A stretch of DNA of 64,000 nt from an uncultured Sphingomonas sp. (GTDB lineage: Bacteria; Pseudomonadota; Alphaproteobacteria; Sphingomonadales; Sphingomonadaceae). This document shows, in pieces, positions 32,951-40,826 of the stretch (position 1 is its first letter; each line of letters opens with the position of its first letter). Under the pieces are notes generated by a model. That model worked only from the letters and a program-made list of their open reading frames with translations. It did not search any database and had not been told where the DNA came from. The DNA lies in contig NZ_CAKZHV010000004.1 of NCBI RefSeq assembly GCF_936927845.1, forward strand, positions 1 to 64,000, read 5' to 3'. The translations under genes and the position numbers were made by a program.

Positions 32951-33336
32951 TGCTGCTCGCCCTCGGCCTCTTCGTCTTCTCGATCGACACGCTCGCCTTC
33001 GATGAGCTGTCGCGGCGCGCCACCTGGCGTCACGCCTCCTCCACCCGCGTCGGCGCGCGCGACGCGACGCAGTTCACCGGACCCGGCGACGAAACGATCA
33101 GCTTGCCCGGCACCGTGTTCGCCGAGATCGCGGACGGCGAGGTGTCGGTGGACGAGCTGCGCCGCATGGCAGGCACTGGCGACGCCTGGTCGCTGGTCGA
33201 CGGGCGCGGCTACGTCTACGGCGCCTTCGTCATCACCACCATCGATGATCGCCGCAAGGCGTTCTGGCCTGATGGCACGCCGCGGCAGATCGACTTCTCC
33301 ATCGACCTGCTCCGCGTCGACGGCGCCGACGCATGA
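32950..33336 (+). CDS. U: Tail protein U (P2 gpU)
   Basis: 128 residues from the ATG overlapping the T stop (TGATG). MLLALGLFVFSIDTLAFDELSRRATWRHASSTRVGARDATQFTGPGDETISLPGTVFAEI is the gpU pattern (tail terminator region). It overlaps D by four bases. Confidence 0.93.
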   Translation: MLLALGLFVFSIDTLAFDELSRRATWRHASSTRVGARDATQFTGPGDETISLPGTVFAEIADGEVSVDELRRMAGTGDAWSLVDGRGYVYGAFVITTIDDRRKAFWPDGTPRQIDFSIDLLRVDGADA

Positions 33337-34367
33337 TCGCCAACATCCCTGCGCTGCGCGTCCTGGTCGACGGCACCGACATTACGCCGACGCTGCAGGG
33401 CAAGGTGCCGCAGCCGGGCGGCAAGCCGCCGCGCACGCGCCTAGTCAGCCTCGGCATCACCGAAAAACGCGGCGAAGAAGCCGACCAGCTCGACCTCGTG
33501 ATCGATGACAGCGACGGCGCCGTCGCGCTACCAGCCGATGGCGCGAAGATCCACGTCTGGCTCGGCTGGAAGCAGGGCAGCGACGTGGTGCCCGGGTTGG
33601 TCGACAAGGGCTGGTTCATCGTGGACGAGGTCAATCACGATGGACCGCCCGACGTTATCACCGTGCGCGCTCGCGCGGCTGACTTCACCGGCGACCTGAA
33701 GACCAGGCGCGAAAAGGCTTGGCACGGCACCACGCTCGGCGCGATCGTCGCCGAGATCGCGCAGGCGCAGGGTCTGACGCCGCGCTGCGCGCCCAGCCTC
33801 GCTGGTGTCGCGATCACCACCAAGGCGCAAAACCGCGAGAGCGACCTCGCCTTCCTGCGCCGTCTCGGCCGCGAGCGCGGCGCGGTCGCGAAGATCCTGC
33901 GCGGCGTACTGATCCTATCGCCGATCGGCGCCGTCACGACGCCAACCGGCAAAACGCTCACGACGGTGACGATCGCGCGGCGCGACGGCGACAAGCACCA
34001 GTTCAGTCGGCAGAAGCGCGAGGACGTACCCGGCGTGAAGGCGACGTGGCACGATCGGAAAGAGGGCAAGCGGCAGCACTTCGTCGCCGGCGAGGCGAAG
34101 GGAGCAAAGACGCTCACCAAGGTGTTCGCCAGCGAGGAAGACGCGCAGACCGCTGCCAACGCCGCCAGGGCGCGCGCGGGTCGCGAGCCGGTGTCGCTAT
34201 CGCTCACCCTGGCGCTCGGCCGCGCGGATCTCCACCCCGAGACGAAGGCGAAGGTCAGCGGCTACAAGCCGGCGATAGATGCGATCGGCTGGCTGGTGAC
34301 CGAGGTGGCGCACAGTATCGGCGATCGTGGGTTCACGACGCAGGTCAAATTGGAGAGCGCTACGTAG
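33333..34367 (+). CDS. D: Baseplate hub/late control protein D (P2 gpD)
   Basis: 344 residues. EKRGEEADQLDLVIDDSDGAVALPADGAKIHVWLGWKQG and GWFIVDEVNHDGPPDVITVRARAADF are typical of gpD, the hub that links tube to spike. QNRESDLAFLRRLGRERGAVAKIL is also conserved. It is the last gene of the V-to-D operon and is convergent with two cargo genes; the ends are four bases apart. Confidence 0.94.
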   Translation: MIANIPALRVLVDGTDITPTLQGKVPQPGGKPPRTRLVSLGITEKRGEEADQLDLVIDDSDGAVALPADGAKIHVWLGWKQGSDVVPGLVDKGWFIVDEVNHDGPPDVITVRARAADFTGDLKTRREKAWHGTTLGAIVAEIAQAQGLTPRCAPSLAGVAITTKAQNRESDLAFLRRLGRERGAVAKILRGVLILSPIGAVTTPTGKTLTTVTIARRDGDKHQFSRQKREDVPGVKATWHDRKEGKRQHFVAGEAKGAKTLTKVFASEEDAQTAANAARARAGREPVSLSLTLALGRADLHPETKAKVSGYKPAIDAIGWLVTEVAHSIGDRGFTTQVKLESAT

Positions 34368-34371
34368 TCGG

Positions 34372-34644
34372 TCAATCAGACGCGCCTTGTCGATATGTCG
34401 GATCGTCTAGACCTGCAAACCAACCGGGCACGGTGCGGTCTTCACCGCCGAAGTCCTCGTTGAAGAAACCCCAGAAATCCAGTGCAGCGTCACGCGCGGT
34501 CATATTTCTAGGAATACGATAGCTTGCTGCTACTGCATCGCCAACAAAGCCATGCCACCCAACAACCTTCTGGTCACGCAACATAAACGTCTGCACGATC
34601 CACAAGAAATCGGTTCGTTTTGTGTCGTGATTAGCGGCTGACAT
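34372..34644 (-). CDS. Small cargo protein of unknown function
   Basis: 90 residues, Trp- and Phe-rich (RTDFLWIVQTFMLRDQKVVGWHGFVGD, ALDFWGFFNEDFGG). No family recognised. The DNA is visibly less GC-rich than the tail genes, and the gene lies on the opposite strand after gene D, a classic place for lysogenic-conversion genes. A role in the lysogen is inferred from position only. Confidence 0.6.
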   Translation of the reverse strand: MSAANHDTKRTDFLWIVQTFMLRDQKVVGWHGFVGDAVAASYRIPRNMTARDAALDFWGFFNEDFGGEDRTVPGWFAGLDDPTYRQGASD

Positions 34645-34705
34645 AATACCTCAGACCTCTACTATTGGCGCACCGGTTCGCCCTACAATCGGCCTGCATC
34701 ACCGA

Positions 34706-35416
34706 TCAATCCAGCGCCTTTACATCGATCCCCGACTTACCCGCAGCGTCGAACCATTGCGCCACGCACAGCAGGGTGCCCGCCTGCCCGGTCTTCATAT
34801 TCTCCTGCATTTCACTGACGACGGATGGACGTGCGTCGCCATCCGCGGCTTGCATCGCCTTCTCCATCCCGAGTTGACGATAGATGTACGCGTTCCGGCA
34901 AGTGTCCTTCGCCTTGTCGAAGGCGGCTTCACCAGCGTCCGGCAGATCCTCCGGCGCATCCAACTCGCCGATCGTCCCGGCCGCAGCGCGGCAGGCGTCC
35001 CGTCCGCCCTGCGCCGCTTGGTAGGTCGCCAGCTGACTGCCGCTGTTAGCGGCCTTGCCGAGAGTCTCGGACGCTTCGTCGCACACCTTCGCCGCGGCCA
35101 GCATCTGGCGATAGCGCTGGATAAATTCATCCTTCGCCGCGGCGCTCGCAACGTCGGAAGCGGTCGGGCTCGGCGACGGGGTCGATGATGCGCTGGCACC
35201 TGGCTCCTGTGTCGCGACGCTGGCGGGCGACTTGGTCGAGGCAGGCGGTGTCGGCGTGAAGATTACCCCGATGATGAACGCCACCCCACCCCCGATCGCC
35301 AGCTTCTTCGCCAGCGGCCTTCGCGACTTGAGGGCGCGGAGCGGCAGAAACATCAACCCGCCGACGATCAGCGTCAACAGCCCCAATGAGCCGATAATCG
35401 GTGCAAGAGTTCCCAT
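34706..35416 (-). CDS. Membrane-anchored cargo protein with periplasmic domain
   Basis: 236 residues from ATG 35416, which is preceded by GGGGGGAA as ribosome site; the frame runs further upstream but has no supporting start. There are two hydrophobic segments (residues 5-23 and about 37-54), a Ser/Pro/Thr-rich linker (ASASSTPSPSPTAS) and a helical domain with four Cys (VCDE, DACR, DTCR, LLCV). This resembles a membrane-tethered envelope protein. No family recognised. It lies between tail operon and repressor, so expression in the lysogen, for example for superinfection exclusion, is plausible. Confidence 0.65.
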   Translation of the reverse strand: MGTLAPIIGSLGLLTLIVGGLMFLPLRALKSRRPLAKKLAIGGGVAFIIGVIFTPTPPASTKSPASVATQEPGASASSTPSPSPTASDVASAAAKDEFIQRYRQMLAAAKVCDEASETLGKAANSGSQLATYQAAQGGRDACRAAAGTIGELDAPEDLPDAGEAAFDKAKDTCRNAYIYRQLGMEKAMQAADGDARPSVVSEMQENMKTGQAGTLLCVAQWFDAAGKSGIDVKALD

Positions 35417-35454
35417 CTGTATTCCCCCCGGATCGGCTCGATCAAGCCGCAGTC

Positions 35455-36186
35455 TCAGAACCCCAACGCCTCGTCCCAAGGCATCACACGGTGCACCGCC
35501 GACACCTGCGCGTTTGGCACCGCAAAGATCGTGTCGGGATTGTACTGCCGCAGCAGCCACCCACCCGGCCGGCGCCGCACCAACTGCTTGATCAGCACGT
35601 GCGTCACTTCCTCGCCGTCGAACGTCGGCCCGCGCAGCTGGACGACCACGTCATCGCCCACCCCCGGCGATCGGCGCGGGTCGACCAGCAGGCGTCGCCC
35701 CGAGTCGTGCCGCGGCTCCATCGAGTGACCCGCCACCTCAATCACGTAAAGGTCCGGGCGCCCGGTCACCCCGATCGGCCGCGCCATGCGGTCGATCGGT
35801 TCCACCATGTGCACCTCGGTCTGCTCCACGCGGACGATCACCCCCGTTTCGTCGCCGAATTCGAGATCGGCAGCAAGCGCGCTACCGTAGATTGGTAAAT
35901 CTTTCGGCAGGCGACGGAAGACCTCGGGCTTGATCGCGTCCTCGGCCTCCGGCTTGATCGTGCGCTCGATCGCATTCTCTCGACCAAGCAGCCAATCAGC
36001 GGTCGTGCCTAGCTCGGTAGCGATAGCGTCGAGGCGAAGCGCCCCCGGCATTACGCCGCGCTTGATGATGTGCCTCACCGCGTCAGGTTGCCCCGCAGCC
36101 GCCATCGAAATTTCACGAGCCGTGACATTCAGCTCTACGAGCTTGGCTGCCAGTCGCTCTCTTAGGATTTCAGGGGCGCCTGTCAT
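35455..36186 (-). CDS. CI-like repressor: HTH plus S24 (LexA-type) peptidase domain
   Basis: About 243 residues from ATG 36186 (or 247 from 36198). The N-terminal helix-turn-helix includes LNVTAREISMAAAGQPDAVRHIIKRGVMPGALRLDAIATELGTTADWLLG. The C-terminal half has the S24 pattern: VIEVAGHSMEPRHDSGRRLLVDPRRSPGVGDDVVVQL, with nucleophile Ser in HSMEP and Lys in VTHVLIKQL. This predicts RecA-stimulated self-cleavage and SOS induction, unlike the non-inducible P2 C repressor. Its start codon lies within a sequence related to the operator half-site. Confidence 0.88.
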   Translation of the reverse strand: MTGAPEILRERLAAKLVELNVTAREISMAAAGQPDAVRHIIKRGVMPGALRLDAIATELGTTADWLLGRENAIERTIKPEAEDAIKPEVFRRLPKDLPIYGSALAADLEFGDETGVIVRVEQTEVHMVEPIDRMARPIGVTGRPDLYVIEVAGHSMEPRHDSGRRLLVDPRRSPGVGDDVVVQLRGPTFDGEEVTHVLIKQLVRRRPGGWLLRQYNPDTIFAVPNAQVSAVHRVMPWDEALGF

Positions 36187-36205
36187 AGTGCGGCACATAT
36201 GCAGC
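36185..36205. promoter_or_regulatory. Partial operator at the repressor start codon
   Basis: Contains the half-site GCGGCA (36191-36196) followed by ATGCAGC (36199-36205), forming an imperfect dyad related to the perfect operator at 36258. It overlaps the start region of the repressor gene, as expected for autoregulation. Confidence 0.45.
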
Positions 36206-36239
36206 ACGGCAGAAGTGCGCGCGAGCGTAATAAAAGCCG

Positions 36240-36277
36240 TTGACAAGCGCGTAATATATGCCGCACTAACGCGGCAT
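36240..36277. promoter_or_regulatory. Lysis-lysogeny promoter region with perfect 20-bp operator
   Basis: TTGACA at 36240-36245 is a consensus -35 box for rightward transcription. The perfect dyad ATGCCGC-N6-GCGGCAT at 36258-36277 covers the expected -10 area and the start codon of the Cro-like gene. The same arms and six-base spacer recur at 36555. Repressor bound here would block both transcription and translation start of the rightward early operon. A clear -10 box was not identified. Confidence 0.65.
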
Positions 36278-36632
36278 GGACGCAGCATTTGAGAACGCAT
36301 TGCGAACGATCGCAGCCTCTTATGAGGGCGAAGTGTCTCGCCACGGCGGGAAGTCGCTCGCTCGAGTCGCGACAATCGTCGTCAACAATGGTGCGTTCTT
36401 CACGCGTCTGCGCGAGGGAAAGACGTTTACGGTAGCGAACCTCGAACGGTTCGCCTCGTGGTTCCGCCAGTCGGCCAATTGGCCGCTCGACACTATCCCT
36501 CACGATGCAGCATCCGCTCTTGCCAGCATGGGGCGCGCTCCTGACAGCCTGTCCATGCCGCACGTCTGCGGCATGGGGCGGCACGCCGTCGCGTCCAATA
36601 AGCAGCACGATTTATACTCGAGTGACGCATGA
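36276..36632 (+). CDS. Cro-like early regulator (putative HTH)
   Basis: 118 residues. The central KSLARVATIVVNNGAFFTRLREGKTFTVANLERFASWFRQSANWP has the spacing of a helix-turn-helix with recognition helix near NGAFFTRLR. It is the first rightward gene, divergent from the repressor, and its start codon is inside the operator. The 3' part of the gene contains a second perfect operator (36555-36574), coding for PHVCGMG. A Cro function is inferred from position. Confidence 0.65.
   Translation: MDAAFENALRTIAASYEGEVSRHGGKSLARVATIVVNNGAFFTRLREGKTFTVANLERFASWFRQSANWPLDTIPHDAASALASMGRAPDSLSMPHVCGMGRHAVASNKQHDLYSSDA
36555..36574. promoter_or_regulatory. Second perfect 20-bp operator, inside the Cro-like gene
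   Basis: ATGCCGC-N6-GCGGCAT, with arms and spacer length identical to 36258-36277 but a different spacer sequence (ACGTCT against ACTAAC). It lies 55 bases before the start of the next gene and could regulate it. Confidence 0.65.
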
Positions 36633-37114
36633 CGATCGAGCGCGAACCCGACACCTTCGGCAAGGCGATCCTCCGCGTCATCGATCAAGTCGGCGGAAAG
36701 TCCGTGCTCGCCAGCAAGCTCGGCGTGTCGGAGAGCTACATCAGCCGTTGGTCCAACAACGAAGATCCTCGCCTGCCAAACGTCCAGCAGTCGGTACAAA
36801 TTGACGCAATCTATCGCGAGCACGACGGGGTCGGCGCGCCGATGCACGAGATGCACGAGCTGCTGCTCGATGATATGGCGAGCGAGGCCGCGGGCTGCCG
36901 CAGGCTGCTGTTCGCGCTCCTCGGCGAGCTGGTGACGGAACACGCCGACGCCGTCGCCGCGATCCTGCCGCTGACCCAGCCGGGCGCGACACTTCAACAG
37001 ATTCGACGTGCGTATCGTGAGATCGGACAGGCGCGGGGCGTCATCGGTCAGGTCATGCGCGTCGTAGACCAACTCCTGCCCACCGGGGGGCAGGCGCCGG
37101 GGGGAGCCCAATGA
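36629..37114 (+). CDS. Early HTH regulator (CII-like by position)
   Basis: 161 residues overlapping the previous stop (ATGA). Residues 12-60, AILRVIDQVGGKSVLASKLGVSESYISRWSNNEDPRLPN, form a clear helix-turn-helix of the Cro/YdaS type. The rest is helical (ELVTEHADAVAAILPLTQPGATLQQIRRAYREIGQARGVIGQVMRVVDQLLP). It overlaps the Ogr-like gene by four bases. It may be a second switch regulator; the exact role is not known. Confidence 0.7.
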   Translation: MTIEREPDTFGKAILRVIDQVGGKSVLASKLGVSESYISRWSNNEDPRLPNVQQSVQIDAIYREHDGVGAPMHEMHELLLDDMASEAAGCRRLLFALLGELVTEHADAVAAILPLTQPGATLQQIRRAYREIGQARGVIGQVMRVVDQLLPTGGQAPGGAQ

Positions 37115-37449
37115 CGAAGAAGCGAAACTATCCTGCACGAATACCTGCCATCGCCTGCCCGCACTGCCTGACGCGCGCGGTCGCCTATGACTCGGTCGAA
37201 ATCGACCTTCTCACGCGCGAGATCCGGTTCCGCTGCAGCAACGCCGATTGTGGTCACACCTTCGTCGGTCAGCTCGGGATTTTCCGCACCGTCCAACCCA
37301 GCATGATGCCGAACCCCGCGATCAAGCTGCCGATGGGTCAGTGGCGGTCGAAGCCGGCCAACGATGACACCCGCGTGCCGGCCAACGATGACGTGCTGCC
37401 CGCCGCGGTCACCGCGCCGATCGACGGCACCGAACCCATGACCGGCTGA
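37111..37449 (+). CDS. ogr: Ogr/Delta-type zinc-finger late activator
   Basis: 112 residues. The zinc finger ACPHCLTRAVAYDSVEIDLLTREIRFRCSNADCGHTFVGQL has the CxxC...CxxxxC spacing and the CGHTFV ending of P2 Ogr and P4 Delta. These bind a dyad upstream of late promoters and contact the RNA polymerase alpha subunit. The three CTTGT-N13-ACAAG sites before the P/O, J and V operons are the expected targets. In P2 ogr follows D in the late region; here it is the third gene of the early rightward operon, so late activation is tied to repressor release. Confidence 0.88.
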   Translation: MTKKRNYPARIPAIACPHCLTRAVAYDSVEIDLLTREIRFRCSNADCGHTFVGQLGIFRTVQPSMMPNPAIKLPMGQWRSKPANDDTRVPANDDVLPAAVTAPIDGTEPMTG

Positions 37450-37456
37450 CCACGCC

Positions 37457-37516
37457 GCGGCCTCGGCCGCGCACTCCCGCACTGCCCTCCCCGCCTGAAA
37501 GCACCCTGCTTTCGGG
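37457..37516 (+). promoter_or_regulatory. Two hairpins before the primase-helicase gene
   Basis: GCGGCC-TC-GGCCGC at 37457-37470 and GAAAGCA-CCC-TGCTTTC at 37497-37513, the latter flanked by CC/GG. No uridine run follows, so they are not simple terminators. The only ribosome-site-like bases before the TTG start (GGGA, 37514-37517) abut the second hairpin, so translation control is possible. Confidence 0.4.
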
Positions 37517-37528
37517 AACGCCACCCGC

Positions 37529-40276
37529 TTGCCCGAAGAGATCGCCACCTTGCAGCCCGAGATCCTCCGCGAAGTCACTGCCAAGCTGAAGGCCGATTAC
37601 GGGCTGAAGGAGCAGGGCCGCTACCTGCGGCAAGGCAAGTGCCCCGCGTGCGACAAGAAGGAGCTCTACACCTCCGCGGACAAGCCTTACGTGCTCCGCT
37701 GCGGACGCGAGAACCGCTGCGGGCAGACCTTCGCGGTCAAGACGCTCTACCCCGAGATCTTCGATGACTGGTCGAAGCGGCACGTCAGCACGCCGGCGCA
37801 GCCCAACGCCGCGGCCGACGCCTACCTCGCGCACGGTCGCGGCTTCGATCTCGCCGGGCTGCGCGGCGCGTACACGCAGGAGAGCTACGCCGATCGCGAG
37901 CTGAATATCAGCACCGCCACCGTGCGCTTCCCGCTCCCCGGCGCACCCGGCACCTATTGGGAACGGCTGATCGATCAGCCCGCCCGCTTCGGCAAGAAGA
38001 AGGCCCGCTTCTCCTACGGCGCCAAATACTACGGTCAGTGGTGGTCGATGCCGGGGCACGACATGGCGGCGCTCGCGCAGGCGTCGGGCCTGTGGCTGGT
38101 CGAGGGCATCTTCGACGCGATCGCGCTCAACCAGTCGGCCGCGTTCAAGGATCGCGGGCTGATCGCGGTCAGCCTCATGTCGTGCAACAATTATCCCGAG
38201 CACGCCCTCGCCGAGCTGCGCCGCGTCGCTGCTGCCGACAACCGCTCCGCGCCCAAGCTCACCTTCGCGTTCGACGTCGGCCCAGCCGGCATCCGCTGGA
38301 CGCGGGAGTTCGTGAAGCGGTCGCGTGATGCCGGCTTCGCGGTCGGTGCCGCGCAGGTGCGCCCCGATGGTGAAGGCGAGAAGCACGACTGGAACGACCT
38401 GCACCAGTCCGAGAAGCTCACCGCCGAAGATCTCGACCTCTACCTGTGGAACGGCGAGGTCACGATCGCGCCGACCGCCGGCGACAAGGCGCAGCTGATC
38501 TACGAGCGCGAGCGGTTCGCCCATTTCCCTCTCACCTTCGGCGGTCGCCAGTTCTGGGCCGACTTCTCGCACGAGAAGATCAACGCGCAGCTGCAGGAGT
38601 GGCTCGAGAGCGACCACCCCGAACACGCCGAATTGAAAGACATGCCGTTCGAGGAGCAGTGGAAACGCGCGGCTGCCGCGGCGGTGTCGATCGAGGAGCT
38701 GGCGAACTGCGTGTTCCGCACGCTCTATTTTCAGCGCGACCCGAACCTCGAGGAGGGGAACTACTTCCTCCGCGTCGACTTCCCGTCCGATCGCGCGACC
38801 GTGAAGGCGACCTTCAGCGGTTCGGCCTGCTCGACCAACGGCGAGTTCAAGAAGCGTCTCGCCTCGATCGCGCCCGGTGCGCAGTGGACCGGCTCACAAT
38901 ACCAGATCGACAAGCTGATGCAGCGCCAGTGGGCGAGCATCCGCATGGTCGAGGCGATCCCGCACACCGGCTATTCGATCGAGCATGGCGCCTACGTGTT
39001 CGGCGACCTCGCGGTGCACAAGGGTCGCGTACACGAGCCGAACGACGAAGAGTATTTCGTGCTCGGCAAGCAGTCGGTGAAGCTGCGCACCACCGATCGC
39101 CTGTTGCGCATCAACTACGACGCCGAGAAGCCGAACCTCGACTGGATCGCGCCGCTATGGACTGCCTACGGTGCCAAGGGGCTGGCGACCACCGCGTTCT
39201 GGTGCCTGGCGCTGTTCGCCGATCAGATCCGGCGCAAGCAGGACAGCCTCGGCTTTCTCGAAATGACCGGACTCCCCGGCACCGGCAAAACCACGCTGCT
39301 CGAGTTCCTGTGGAAGACCTACGGTCGCGCCAATTACGAGGGCTTCGACCCGACCAAGGCGACCAACGCCGGCATCGCGCGCACGCTCGGGCAGGTCGGC
39401 AACCTGCCGGTCGTGCTGATCGAAGGTGATCGTAATCAGGACGTTCCGCACGGCAAGCGGTTCGAATGGGACGAGCTGAAGACCGCCTACAACGGTCGCG
39501 CCGTCCGCACCCGCGCCATTGCCAACGGTGGCATGGAAACGTTCGAGCCGCCTTTCCGCGGCGCGATCGTCATCGCGCAAAATGCCGAGGTCGACGCCTC
39601 GCCCGCGCTGCGCGAACGCATCATGGCGATCCACTTCGACAAGACGCTGTTCTCGCAGGCCGGCAAGCTCGCCGGCGAGCAGCTGTCGCGCATGGACATG
39701 GAAGACCTCTCCGGTCTGATCGTCCACCTTGCGCGCGCCGAGGAGAAGATCCTCGCCGCCTATTTCGACGCCTTCAAGCGGCACGAGGCGCGGATGCTCA
39801 AGCATCCCGGCATCCGCAACCAGCGCCTCGCGAAGAATCACGCGCAGCTCGCCGCGATGCTCGACGCCATGCAGCTCGTGATCGGCAATCTGCACGCTGA
39901 CCAGGTCGACGCCACGCACCGCTTCATCCTGACCATGCTCGAGGAACGGCAACGCTCGGTCGAGAGCGATCACCCGAACGTCGAGTGGTTCTGGGAGCGC
40001 TTCGACTATTTCGTCTCACTCGAGAGCGATCAATCGCAGATCCGCATGGATCACAGCCGCACGACGGAAGTGCACGCGATCAACATGGTCGAGTTCGAGC
40101 GCAAGTGCGCCGACATGCGGCTCCAAATGCCCTGCACCATCATCGAGCTGAAGAAGGCTCTGAAGGGCAGCAAGCGCCGGAAGTTCCAGGACGTGAAGCC
40201 CGTCAACAGCCGCCTCGGCGGGACGGTCAAGTGCTGGGTCTTCCGCAATCCCGACCACGTCCCCGCCCCCCGCTGA
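37529..40276 (+). CDS. Phage primase-helicase replication protein
   Basis: 915 residues, starting with TTG; no ATG or GTG lies between the upstream in-frame stop (37496) and it. The N-terminus has a zinc ribbon (KCPACDKKELYT...LRCGRENRCGQTF). A TOPRIM-like region follows (LWLVEGIFDAIALNQ near residue 190, then TFAFDVGPAGIRWT). The C-terminal half holds a P-loop ATPase, MTGLPGTGKTTLLEF near residue 582, VVLIEGDRN and PPFRGAIVIAQNAEV, as in primase-helicases. It should prime and unwind phage DNA at an origin. P2 instead has the rolling-circle gpA, so this replication module has been exchanged. Confidence 0.85.
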   Translation: MPEEIATLQPEILREVTAKLKADYGLKEQGRYLRQGKCPACDKKELYTSADKPYVLRCGRENRCGQTFAVKTLYPEIFDDWSKRHVSTPAQPNAAADAYLAHGRGFDLAGLRGAYTQESYADRELNISTATVRFPLPGAPGTYWERLIDQPARFGKKKARFSYGAKYYGQWWSMPGHDMAALAQASGLWLVEGIFDAIALNQSAAFKDRGLIAVSLMSCNNYPEHALAELRRVAAADNRSAPKLTFAFDVGPAGIRWTREFVKRSRDAGFAVGAAQVRPDGEGEKHDWNDLHQSEKLTAEDLDLYLWNGEVTIAPTAGDKAQLIYERERFAHFPLTFGGRQFWADFSHEKINAQLQEWLESDHPEHAELKDMPFEEQWKRAAAAAVSIEELANCVFRTLYFQRDPNLEEGNYFLRVDFPSDRATVKATFSGSACSTNGEFKKRLASIAPGAQWTGSQYQIDKLMQRQWASIRMVEAIPHTGYSIEHGAYVFGDLAVHKGRVHEPNDEEYFVLGKQSVKLRTTDRLLRINYDAEKPNLDWIAPLWTAYGAKGLATTAFWCLALFADQIRRKQDSLGFLEMTGLPGTGKTTLLEFLWKTYGRANYEGFDPTKATNAGIARTLGQVGNLPVVLIEGDRNQDVPHGKRFEWDELKTAYNGRAVRTRAIANGGMETFEPPFRGAIVIAQNAEVDASPALRERIMAIHFDKTLFSQAGKLAGEQLSRMDMEDLSGLIVHLARAEEKILAAYFDAFKRHEARMLKHPGIRNQRLAKNHAQLAAMLDAMQLVIGNLHADQVDATHRFILTMLEERQRSVESDHPNVEWFWERFDYFVSLESDQSQIRMDHSRTTEVHAINMVEFERKCADMRLQMPCTIIELKKALKGSKRRKFQDVKPVNSRLGGTVKCWVFRNPDHVPAPR

Positions 40277-40290
40277 AAGGAATCGTGACC

Positions 40291-40692
40291 ATGACGCACG
40301 CCCATTCGCCTGCCCTGCCCACACCGATGACGCCGTGGCACTATCTCGAGCTGCGCCGGCGCGCGGCCGGTCTGTCACGCGCGCAGCTCGCCGCCAGCCT
40401 CTCGCGCCTGATCAAGACCCGTCGCCGCATCACGCCAGCCGGCGCCGTGCGCGCCTGGGTCGACCTGATCGAGCGCCCAGGCGTCCGCATCATCAATCCC
40501 GACAACCTCGCGCTACTCGCCGTCGCGCTGCCGATCGACGTCGACGTCTACAACCAGCTCGCGACCGAGCCCGCCGAACGCCACCCGACGCTGTGCGGCT
40601 CGTGCGGCGTCGCTGACGATGCCGTGCCCGTAACCGCCGGTCGCTGCCGTGTGTGCCGCACCGCACGCCGCTCGCAGCGGATCGCCGCGTAA
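40291..40692 (+). CDS. HTH and zinc-ribbon protein of unknown function
   Basis: 133 residues, with an AAGGA ribosome site before ATG 40291. TPWHYLELRRRAAGLSRAQLAASLSRLIKTRR resembles a helix-turn-helix, and the C-terminus has CGSCGVADDAVPVTAGRCRVC, a four-Cys zinc ribbon. It overlaps the next small gene (TAATG). Probably a DNA-binding accessory of the replication module; no family recognised. Confidence 0.7.
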   Translation: MTHAHSPALPTPMTPWHYLELRRRAAGLSRAQLAASLSRLIKTRRRITPAGAVRAWVDLIERPGVRIINPDNLALLAVALPIDVDVYNQLATEPAERHPTLCGSCGVADDAVPVTAGRCRVCRTARRSQRIAA

Positions 40693-40826
40693 TGCGCCGC
40701 CCCGCCACCCCCGCGCGCTGGCTCGCCGAGCGCGTCTACGCCGCGGCCTGCGTCGTCATCGTCGCCGCCTGCGCCGTCCACGCGCTGCACCTGTCGGTGC
40801 CGGCGATCCCCTCGGTGCTGCCATGA
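40692..40826 (+). CDS. Small membrane protein, 44 residues
   Basis: MRRPATPARWLAERVY followed by one hydrophobic helix (AAACVVIVAACAVHALHL) and a short end. It overlaps both neighbours (TAATG before, ATGA after), which strongly supports translation despite its size. Function unknown. Confidence 0.6.
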   Translation: MRRPATPARWLAERVYAAACVVIVAACAVHALHLSVPAIPSVLP

